NCBI GenBank assembly: GCA_916610825.1
Contig: OU744451.1
Coordinates: forward strand, 5,917,345-5,981,344
From: Haliclystus octoradiatus
Taxonomy: Eukaryota; Cnidaria; Staurozoa; Stauromedusae; Haliclystidae
DNA: 64,000 nucleotides
Direction of reading: 5' to 3'
Part shown: positions 1 to 12,000 of the stretch, piece after piece
Position numbering within the stretch: the first letter of the stretch is position 1
Layout: each line of letters begins with the position of its first letter
Notes under the pieces: model-generated
Database searches by the model: none
What the model was told of the DNA's origin: nothing
What the model saw: only the letters and a program-made list of their open reading frames with translations
Translations under genes and position numbers: made by a program

Positions 1-3000
1 TTCAAGACAAGGATGACGAGATTGTATCAACACTGTATCCCCTTCACCTAAAAACCATAGAAATCAAACGTAGGATAAATGTAGATGTTGTCGCCTTTAT
101 ACACAAAAGTGCACCCTGTAAATGAAGAAACGCTCTGCTATATTCTGTTTCTAAAGGAAAGGCATTCATATATTCATTTGGAACAGTGGCGTGCTATTTT
201 CAGAAATTGAGAAAGACGGTAAATGTTCAGAGTGTGAGAATTGAGATCCGAAAATTTTCAAATTAATCAAATTTGCAGAAAAAATCTTTAAATAAATATC
301 CATGTATTTACGATCAGAATAAAGAAACATTTGAAAACCATAAACTTTCAAGCGAATATGCTAAAAGACACGTTTCCATAAATCCAATTCATGGAAGTAC
401 CACAAGGGTTGTATCTCTTACGCCCAACGTCAGCGCATTGGTGGATCGGTAGTTCAGTGGTAGAGAGCTCGAAGTGCACGCTGGAGATCCAGCCTAAGGG
501 CACACATTGTATTTTCTGTAGGTAACTTTGGTTGTCAAAATGCCCATTGTAATAGTATGATGTATATAAATGTGACTGATATCCAATCCGTCATTCTGAA
601 GCAAACAAGCTTAAAGCTCACGTGGTTGCATCTACAGTAAATTATGAAGTAATTTAAGACACACACACAAACACACATACCCGATTCTGTAAGTATCGGT
701 CTAACATATGGAATAGGTGCATGGACAGCCACGTGACCAAGACTGGAAAACAAAATGTGTTCAGCTAATCATTAATAACGAGAAATAAAGTCCTGTTTCT
801 GCAGCTAATCAGTCGCAGCTCATCTACCCAGTTAAATACCCGCAGCTAAAAAGTTGTTTTAACTTGTACAGCATCAAATTAATCAAAGCTATCAAGTTCT
901 TTTCTGAAAAGTCGATTTATCGCATCTAATTAATCGCAGTTATTCAGTTCATTGATCGCATCTAAAGAACCATTTACTATTAGATGTTATTTCTAAAAAT
1001 TAGTGTTCGTGAATAAAGCTCAATACATGGGAAAATTATTGATGTTTGTACGAGGTCCAGGTAGATGAGACAGATTAGGCTACGAGACAATTTGCTGCAA
1101 AAATGAACTATTTAGCTGCGGAGTTAATATCATGTACTGTATAAAATACATAATTAACATACATTATATAAAATACATAATATTTAATATAGTAATTATG
1201 ATGATGGCATTACCTGACGTGGACATCAAGAAGAGCAGTGATACTATTCAGTGTTTGCATTGGTTCAGCATAACCACCTTTCAATAAATTTAATAAAAAC
1301 TAAAACGTGATTTTATCTGATTCATATAGATGTGTTAGCAGACTATGTTGTACACTGGTACGGTGGTACTAGAGACTTACATAAACTGCGTCACAACTTT
1401 TCCTTACAAATATTATTCAAAACGTCGTCCACAAATTCAAGTAACTTTTCATGTTTTGGTCGCAGTCGTCCGCTATTATAAATCCCCATGGTGACCACGT
1501 TTTTCGTTAAAGTCTGTCAATGGGATTGGCAGTCTACGCAACTCCATTATTGGTACATATGAATAGAAAAGAGGTAGCACCAAAAGGAGGATAGCATATA
1601 TCCTGATGTCAGCTGTCTGATAGAGAGGTTGGTAAATTGAGGTTCTTGGTCGATTCATTACAATGTCGTTGAGTATTTTAGACGTCGAGGAAGGAACACA
1701 GGAGGGAGAACCGTGCTTGGTTGGTATGCCAAGATGAATTTCTTATTCTGAAAGCCTCATGCAGCCTACACTAGTACACACACTCAATCTACTAACCTGC
1801 AATTTTCAAAACTTCTTCAACGAGTTGCGATTGCACGCTGTTATAAGTTTCCTTTAATGTTTGATATTCGTCACTAAGTGATTTCAAAGAATGATTAATG
1901 AAACGAACGCCATCTTTTCGAGTCTCGATTGTTTGGAATTTCTTATTGTTACGTAAGATTTTCTCCTCCTAGAAAATCAGAATTACGAATAATTAGAAAT
2001 ACTTTCAAGGCCAAGTTACGAATAATTTTATTATTGTTAATTAGTAGTTAATCTCCAGGGGGGACCAGAGCCATCTATACAAATATATGGCTCTGGGGGG
2101 GCGGGGGGCATTTGTTTAAAAACTTTTCGCTTTTCGTTTTCAATGACGATTTTCGAGCTTCAAAAGTTGCGTGTCCTAACTCTTACAAATAGATGGCTCT
2201 GAGTCATACCTTTAAAGTAACGCGAAAGAAGTAGCCTAGTTGTGAAGTGTTGTCTAATTTAACTGTCTTGTTTGCTTCTAGATTCAACGAGCGTGCAGCC
2301 TGAAAAGATAGAAAGATAATATATGTTAAAAAGTACCAACTACAGTTGTATGTTGTAGAATTACATTATATGAATTCAATGTTGTAGAATTCATGATCAT
2401 TATTAGGAAATAATAGAATAGAATAGAATAGGGTAAGTAAAGGTCTGTATAGGTGACTCAAATCTAGGTCATCATATTTGTATTAGCAATTAGACGATTT
2501 TAGTTAGTGACTTTTTTAATGTATTTATTTATCGTATTTGACTTCCCTTTAGCCATATACTAACTACTGTAGTCCTATATTTATTCATTAGTTTGTTCAA
2601 AGAAAAGTGCGGCCTTGGTGTAGTGGCTAGGGTGTTGGACCACGGCCCGCAGGGTCTCGGGTTCAATCCCTGTCCGAAGCACTATAGGTTGGCGTCAGGA
2701 AGGGCATCCGGCTATTAAAACGCACACAAGCTTCAAAATACTAACAAATTAACCAACCACCCCGGTGAAAAAAAGCTGTAAGCTTACCCGGTTCGTGGAA
2801 AAATGATAAATACAAAAAAAAAAAATAATAAAAAAAAAATAATAAATAATCTAAATTATAGGACAAGTGTAAGGAAAAGAGCACCAAGCCGCATTGCAAC
2901 CAATATATTTATTCATCTATTGAGAGAATACAATGAAGTAGCAAACTCTACGAACAGGAACTCTCTCAAGCTGCAATTGAAAAATCTCAATCTTTTACAT

Positions 3001-6000
3001 GACTTTTAATCTGTCACATAATTTGGTTATTTAATTTTAATATATCTGTAAATAGTTTCAGTATTTTGAAACTATTTTTTAAATTATTTTAATTCTTCTT
3101 AACTCGCTATTCTATAAAACATGCCATTAGGCAACTACTTTTTCTTCAATATTGTTGTAGAAAACTGTAGTAGAATGTGAGGATAAATAAATAAAATGAT
3201 GATGATGATGAAGAAATATAGTCAAAAATGATTATTGGAGGGGGAACACCCCCACAACCCCAAGAAATACGGCAGTGCATGGAATCGCATGGTAAATCAT
3301 CAAAGTGTTTCCCAATTAATTTCTCTCCTATTTTATTTAGATGAAATTCCTATAAGGCCCAAACATTCTTTCAACGGCTATAATAGTATGATCAGTCCTG
3401 AGAAACAAGGCGCTTATATATTATCCAATTAACTTCTGAACAAATACAAAAGAGTATGATGATGAGATTATCCGTGGAAATATCGAAAGAGAGGTAAAGA
3501 TACTGCAGAACCTCTTACCTTGTTTAATTCCGCTGGTAATTGCTCTGTGATCGCATCTATTTTCTCTTTACATTCTTGCAACCCTTCGTCGAATTCCGCT
3601 TTAATGATAAACTCATGTTGGTCAACTGCTGCTAGATCAACTGTTGTTTCAATTAAATCCATAAATTTAGTGAAATCTTCAACGCACTCCTAACAAATCA
3701 ATTAGCATAGTTATTTATTAACCTCTTTACCATGTAACCTCGTTATCGTTAAGTATAAATAGCCTTGTTGAATATAATTTATTCAAGCAGTCTTGAATGC
3801 TGCATTGTATTATTAATTATTGCCAATGAACGATATACTTTGACTTCTTATTGTTGTTGCCATTCTCTTGCTAGAGTTAATTCAGAACTCTACAATCATA
3901 GAAAAGCTAACATACCAATACATATACCATATATGTAACTATTCCATCCATGTACACGAAATGTAAAATACAATAATAGTTTTTACGATACAGCTATTAA
4001 TTATTTGCAGCCCACATTTACGAAGTCAGCCTTTGAACTTGATATATTATATCTGAAGTCTAAACAAATGTTGTTATAAAATCTATTTCAAATTTGTGTA
4101 TACAAAGAGTAGATTGCTATCCGAATATTTTAACATGCAATAAAAAGATATTGATAAGGCTAGTCAGACACGTGTTTCGTCCCTGCCAAGGGACTCATCA
4201 GAGATCTTTCTGATGTCATACTTCATCAGGAATCGCACCTAAAGTCCCGCTAGCGAATAGTATAGATGGTGACATCCTCCGTGCATATCGCATGCGCAGT
4301 CCCGATTGAATTACAATTGATGACATAAAAAGATACACGAGATTAAACAACAATTATGAATGTGAGAATTAAGGTATGAGAAACAAAACATGATCGATCT
4401 TTTTTTTCTTTCGGTTACCAAAAGCACGGCACCATGAAAGACAATGCTAAGATTGTGGGTTTATAGTTCTACTTCGGCATTATAACATAAAAAGGAGGCC
4501 AGTCTCATAATCATACTATAATCCGTCGATCTCATTTAGCACAATGTTATACGTACAATCCTACATTCTACATTCAAATGATCAATATATCGATTACAAA
4601 ATCGACTAAATAATGCGGTTATTGTTTTCTCAAGGAACAGACGGTCTTGCGATAACCCTTCTTTTTCATGTAACGAGAACAGCAAACTGTGCAAAAAGGT
4701 AGGGGCTCAGCCGGGAATCGAACCCGGAGCCTCTCGCACCCAAAGCGAGAATCATACCTTTAGACCACTGAGCCTTACTTGCCTTATTAACATGGATAAT
4801 TTATTACTAATTAATTTGATCATTTGACATTTAGAAAGCTTTGCGGGTGCCACAGCATAATTTGGAAAAGAGACAAATTAGCCTCCTTTTCATACATTCC
4901 ACCCGCTTAAAAAAGAGTTCAGGCCAGGAGAAAAGAGCTGAATGCAAAACAAATGTATTTTCGGATTCATGGGACCATCAATCTGTGTTGATTACCTTGA
5001 TTTGACACTGAAGTAATATTCAATGTATGCTATACAATCACTTTAATTTGATTTGACTGACCTGGAATGGTTTTATGAATTCTTCATTAATCAATGTTTT
5101 ATGTTGACCCTCGTAATCATTCATAGCCTCGGTCAATGCAGGCAGACGACGAATTACTTGGAAGACTCTGACGCAGTCCTATGGAGAATAATATTTGAAG
5201 GATCAGAAATGAGATTTTGATAAGCTGTATTCTATGATTAATCTAAACTTTGACCCTGGTAGGGTCCAACAAAAGTGGGAGTATCGCAATCCTTGCTTAC
5301 ATTAGGCTAGATTAAATTCATAAGGAAATTGATATTTTTTTATGATTTATAGGTTTAAAGGCAAATAATTAACCATCGCGCATTGTGGGCTCAAAGTTAA
5401 AAATGAATGCCATTTTTTCAAGCCACAAGTAGTACAGTGATTTAGTGCATAGTCGAATACTGAGCGCAAAGGCCGCTGTTCAATTTGATGCCTTTAAAAT
5501 CAGCAAACAAATTGACATTTTTGTCAGATGCCTGTCGAGTGTCGACGTCATAACTTGTCCCTTCTTTATCATGGCTTAACTTCAACTTGATCTTGTAAAT
5601 CAGTAGGACAATACAGTCAAACAGACAGAGTAGGGTCGCATTATTGAGGTAGAGAAAGACCCTTAAGAAAGACAAGAGTTCTATTTGAGACATGGTTGGT
5701 ATTGCACTAGCTTGCTCACAGACTCACAGTAGAATGTAAACTTGTTAAATCTACTGCTCTACCAAGTTTACATTGACAAGAGTCTACGAGCAGGCTAGTA
5801 TTGTACCGTATCAACATTTTAGAGAGTTATCTTTGCGAAAAATAAATATCTAGATGAATTTTACCTGTAATGTTGCTTTGTTACGTTGGAATTTTTTAGA
5901 TAGACGACCTAAATCAGGAATTCTTCTTAAATGGTCTTCCTGTTAGAAAAAAACGTTAGATTCAAAGTTTGTATATTTTAGATATGAAACAATTGATTCT

Positions 6001-9000
6001 TGCAAGAAATCTTGTTAAGGGTCAGACAAATAATAAAAATAAAAAGATTCAGTTAATCACGTTATATTCAACCGGGATTGCGCATGTGATGCTTACCGAA
6101 CTGTCCGAGGATCATTAATATTTCTTAGGGGGACTTCAGGTATATCCCACGGAAGCTAAAACAACAGAATCAGAACAGTCTCTTGGCAGACCCGGGCAGA
6201 TCGCAAGATCACTGAGCCCCAATAAAAATGAGGGAAAATAATAGATATAAAAAGGATAAGAAAATTACACTACAGTTTTTCAGAAATGTAAACGTGAATT
6301 TCGGATTTGCCAACAATTGAACCGTTCAAATGAATTTCAGAAATATCCAAATTAATTGTAACGCAGCACAAGGTCTTTACATTAGGGTTTTTATTGGGGT
6401 CGTTGGAGTTGACTTAGAAAATTCACTCAAATGTTTCTGATATTCAATTTTATAACAAAAAATTAAACTGGATAAATATATAATGGTATTTTCTTACGAA
6501 AAAAATCGCCTTCAAGTAAATGATTGATTCTGATGTAGTTGATCTGATAAGAAATGACGGAGGTATCGATGTTCCAATAAATTTTTTTCTGCCACGCATT
6601 TATTTTGTGAAGTCACGGAAGTAAATGCAAGGCAGAATGAACTTATTGAAACATTCATATATTTGTCATTTCTTATCAAATCGATTTCGAAGTTGATCAA
6701 TCAATCTCGTCCTATATTTAATTGACAAAACCTTGCTTATGTGTCACTATGGAAATTTAAGGGAAAATTGAAGGAATAAAAGAGATAAGATTAAGGTTAA
6801 TGATGACTTCATCTTTTTTTTTTTTTTTTTGTATTCATCATTTTTCCATGAACCGGGTAAGCTTACAGCTTTTTTTCACCGGGGTGGTGTGGTTGGTAAA
6901 TTTGTTAGTATTTTGAAGCTTGTGTGCATTTAATAGCCGGATGCCCTTCCTGACGCCAACCTATAGTGCTCCGGACAGGGATTGAACCCGAGACCCTGCG
7001 GGCCGTGGTCCAACACCCTAGCCACTACACCAAGGCCGCACTACAGATGCTACTACTCTAGTACTACAGATACAGTGAAACCTGTTTATAACAGCAATCT
7101 AAGAAATATGGAGAATTTACCGCTATCTGCAGGTGACCTCTAGGGCTCATTAAAATGAGGACCGATGGGATCGCACGTCGCAGGCATATTTTTGGAACAA
7201 TATAATTAGTGCAGGGACGTCTATTAAGATTGTACAAATTTCTGCATTTGGAATGACTAGTGCAGACATTCTTGAATTAGTAACTGTTAGGTATTCTAAG
7301 CATGTTTCAATCAATTTTATTCTCACTAAAATAATCTTCTTTCCCAAGTCAGTAATCAGGCATTTTGAAAGGGGAAATCTGGTGGCAGGTACAACTAAAT
7401 TTGTAGACACCTCTATATACAGGGACCTCTATATGTGTCTGGTGACCTTTATATACAGGGATGATTCAATAGAAATTCTAGTTTTCACAATGCTAGAGTA
7501 AGCACTAAGCAATATAGACACGTTGCTGCTTTATAGAAGGTTTAGCTATAAAAGTAACAGAAATTTCTCATAACCGGAAATGAATAGGGTGCATTCAATA
7601 AAACGTAAGTATTATAGATATGTTAGAGAACATAGCAGAGACTTGTGGTCGTTGTGTAGAGGTGCCTGGTATAGCAGGTTTCACTGTAACTATAAGATTT
7701 TTAGAAAAAATAAAAAATAATAAAATACCTGTATTATTTGTCTGAGTTCATTTTCCTTGACAAAAACTTCGACAAGATCAAGACGTTCCTCTGATGAAAC
7801 AAATAATCGACAAGTAAAGTTAGTAGCAATAGTTTCCTTACAATGGTAAAAAAACAAAAGTATATACTGTACATGAGGCCTTGGTGCAGTGGTTAATGCG
7901 TTGGACCTTAGCTGCAGGGTCTTGGGTTCAATCCCTGACAGATGCACCGTTGGCTTGACGTCAGGAAGTGCATCCGGCCATCGAACTCACAAGGCTCCAA
8001 AAATACTAACCAGCTAACCAGCCACCCCGGTGAAAATATTTTGTTGTAAAATGTTAGAAAAAACAAACAAGAAAAATATTATATATCAAAAACAAACATC
8101 ATATATCACTGATCTCTATATGTTACCTAGTTGATGATTTAGATTCAGGAATAAACCTTCCTTAAAGGTCAATTTTTTTCCATTTTTTAGAGATATGGGG
8201 CATATAGATTAATCTGAAAGTACGTATCACCCCCCTAAGGAAAACGTATCACTCTTCTATTTCCAGAGGAGTGGCTCCTTTTGTTAAGAGCAGTGATTGT
8301 AAATGCCCTTTATTGATCTCAGCCGCGGCACTGTAGATCAATTTCAACAGACTCATGGCAGATGGGCCTTATTGTCAATACCGGTACGTATTGGGCAAAG
8401 ATGCACTGCAGTTTGCAGAAGATGGTACTCATTTGATGTTATCATGGTCAACCAGATATGACCAGATCTGAAGTTTGGCTGCTCTGTCATATGAGCTAAC
8501 CTTTTTATTAATTTGTCATTATTTTGATGACATTATTTATCTGTGATGTGTAACAATTGAGGGTGAAGTAAAACATAATGTAATTGTCATGAGTATGATT
8601 AACTCCCCTGTTTATAACAGTCATTGCTTGGCTTCTGTGCGAAGGCTTATTCTATAAAATACATAGAGTTATACCCCAATACTTATAGACTGAGCGCCAC
8701 ATATCTAAAAGGGCAGGTTTCTCCGGGCAACTTGAAATTCATATAAAATGTTCATAAAAATACCATAAATACTTTCCCGTTTCTTGTTTTAGTCAAATTT
8801 TATTGTGGAGCTCACCAACGATGAATTTGTAAATCATTTCATGGTCAGAACCCTCTTAATTCATACATTTCGTGTTTTCGTCATGCTTCTATGGATTCGC
8901 AAAATCTTGGGAGAACAAAAGAATCAAAGACCATGAAGCTTACATGCAGCATTTTCTCAAAACGATAAGAAGCCTTTGACAGTGAATCATGAAATATAAA

Positions 9001-12000
9001 TTGAATTTTGAAGGGTTCACAATATAATTTAATTGAAACAAGAAATAAGGAATTACACAAAAACCATCGCTAAATACACAAAAGGATTCCGTAAAATCCA
9101 AACTTTACAATTAATTTGAATAGGTCTTTTAATTTTCTATTTTAGTTAAGCATAGGTAATAAGCAAGTTTATATTTTAGTTGTTTTTAGATTTTCCCTTG
9201 ATAGTAATGTACATTGTTAAAAGTTTTTTTTAATCATATAAATATAACGCTGTAAAATATAAATAAGGAATTGTTTAGCATATTTTTATGAACACTTTTA
9301 TGTGATTTTCAAGTTGTCTGGAGAAGCCTAACGTTTAAGTTATGTGGCGCTCGGTCTATTTCCACCAAAATATCCCTCTTTAATGCAGCTGCCGTAAAGC
9401 AGGACCTTGCAAGTTGGGACAGAATATGAAAGTTTTATGAAAACCTGTTAATGGTTAACCATATGGACACAAGTAGGTTGGGATATTAAAAGAGGGAATA
9501 TTAAGAAGGTTTGAGTGTAATATAACATCACTTGTATATTTAAATCATTTCTTCATGGTTGCTTAAATTATTGTATCAGGTGATATATTAGTATGAAAGT
9601 GTTGGTGTTTAAGTAATACTAACCTATTTTTGTTTTGTTCTTTAAAGGCTGTTTGACCCACTGTGCCAACAGTCGACTACCTTGCGCTGTTTTGCATTTG
9701 TTCAGTAATCCTGTCAGATTCATTGAAGAATTTCCACCTAATTAGACAGGGAATAATTAGCATCAAAACAACAGTGTGTTCCCCCTATGAAAACTTATTT
9801 AGAGTTAATGAACTGTTTCTGAACCTTCTGAACTGTTCACAAACAGTTCATCAACATTAAATGGCCTGTTTTCATGTTTTTTTTTACATGAACTATGAGC
9901 AGGTCATGAAAATTGGATCCATCTAGTTTTCATGAACTGCTTTCACAGAGGCGTTACTCCTCATATACAATAAACATTTTTGATTTCAATAATTTACCAT
10001 CTGTTGCACTTGGTTCAAGATTTAATGCTTCGACAGCTGCTGCATCTAATTTGGCACTTTGCGTCAGATCAAAGAGCTTCAACTTGTATTGTTTAAATGA
10101 TTCATTGTCGCTTAACAACTGAAATGGAAAATAAAAATCATAGCATATTACAGTGTAGCCTCATTAATACCCCTACTTTTAATATCACAATCTGCTTAAG
10201 GGAACGAATAAGCTTTTTTCAAGAAATTTTCAAAAAAAAATAAAAAACGAAAATTGTTTTTATTTGGTAACTTCAAACTTTCTTTTTCCGAGTTCTGGCT
10301 TCCAAATTGACAGAAACGGTCTACAAATGTTGATAAATTAAGTTTTAAAATATGTTACTTTGAAATCAGCTGTTAAAAATCGAGTTTGTTTGCAGATTTT
10401 CATATAAATTGCTTTGATAACTCTGTTTCCATTTCTTCTCCGATCTTGTAAAGCGTGGTAAGGTTGAAATCGCCATTTTGTGAGGATTCCAGATTTGCTG
10501 ATATATATACTTTTCTCCTAACCATCTTTGTGACATCACACAATTTCCTCTGTACACTTTTTCCACCTTCAGTCAATAATGAGATGCAAATGAAATGTAT
10601 TGACTGGCTATTGGACAATTTTGGTCATGTGATCAAATTTTGGAATTTCATAATGGCTGCTGGTCTAATATTTTCAATATTATCGTTGTAGTTTATAGCA
10701 AACTCAGTGTTATATTTTACATCTCATCATCTATTTCTCCTAAATTTCAACAGTTTACATTATATTTATGTTTACTGGTCATCTTGGTGCCCTGTTTTAT
10801 TATAAAGATTCATCTGTTCCAGTTTTTCAAGGTATGTAAACAACAATTTTGGAAGGTTTTTTTTCACTAGGTCAACAATTATACTCTTATGTTTTTATGC
10901 AACTGTGCCAAATAACTGATGATTCATATATGTAACATATGTTTATCACGCCTGGTATAACTTCTAACCTATTTTAAATTGATATTTATTTACGTAGATG
11001 CCTCGTATCAAAACGAAAGCTCGTAAATTTCATGGCAACCGTCACACTTTACCAGCTGATATTAGGCCTACTGTTTCTGCTTCTGAATGTTCAGAGTCAA
11101 TTACAACAACAACTGAATCCACAGCTGTGATAGATATATCTACTGCATCAACTTCGACTGCATCCATTAGCAATGTTATCCAAAGTGCATCTTCATCAAA
11201 ACTTTCGCTCTTACCTGAGACTGAGATATTGACAATGCCAAATGGAAATAGAATAATTAGTGTTGTGAACATAATCAAATTTGTTGAGAACCTTTGTTGC
11301 AATACATGTCATGGCAAGTTGGTTTTTTCTGAAGAAACAATTCACGGTCAGGCATCTTTGTCAACCTTTTCTTGTTTATGTGATGAAAAAAAAATGCTGG
11401 AATCAACACCGAGGTCAGGAGATAAAAAGCATTACCAAACAAATGACAGACTCCAAATAGCAGCATATGATGTTGGTCTTCATTATGCAAAAACAAAAAA
11501 GTTTTGTGCAACACTAAATTTGCCACCATTAGTTTCTGGACCTACATGGAACAAAAACCTAAAAAGAATAGTTGAGTCGACGATCAAGGAGTCTAAAAAG
11601 AGCATGGTAAAGGCAGCTAAGGAAATTGAACTGAAAGAAGGAAAAGAAGTTACTGTTTCCTGTGATGGAACTTGGCAAAGAAGGGGGTTCTCCAGTAAAA
11701 ATGGAGTAATCACAGTGGCAACTGTCAATGGCCTATCATCAAAGCTTATTGACTATGAAGTGCTGTCAAAATACTGCAACCAATGTTCCCGTGATACCAA
11801 AAAGCCTGCAGCAGCTGATCATTCATGCACAAAGAACCACGAAGGGTCTTCAGGCGCCATGGAAACAGTTGGTGTTGACCATATTTTTAGACGATCTGAA
11901 AAAAATTATGGGCTAAAATATACAGGGTATTTGGGAGATGGTGATTCAAAAGGTTTTGGCAATTTGGCAGATGCAAATCCACCAATATACAAGGATTTTG

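Noticed and set aside
1380..1470. Extra MSH2 exon (frame [12 protein letters not shown] on the minus strand)
   Set aside because: The exons at 1797-1968 and 1214-1277 already join in phase and together cover the expected protein, leaving no room for it.
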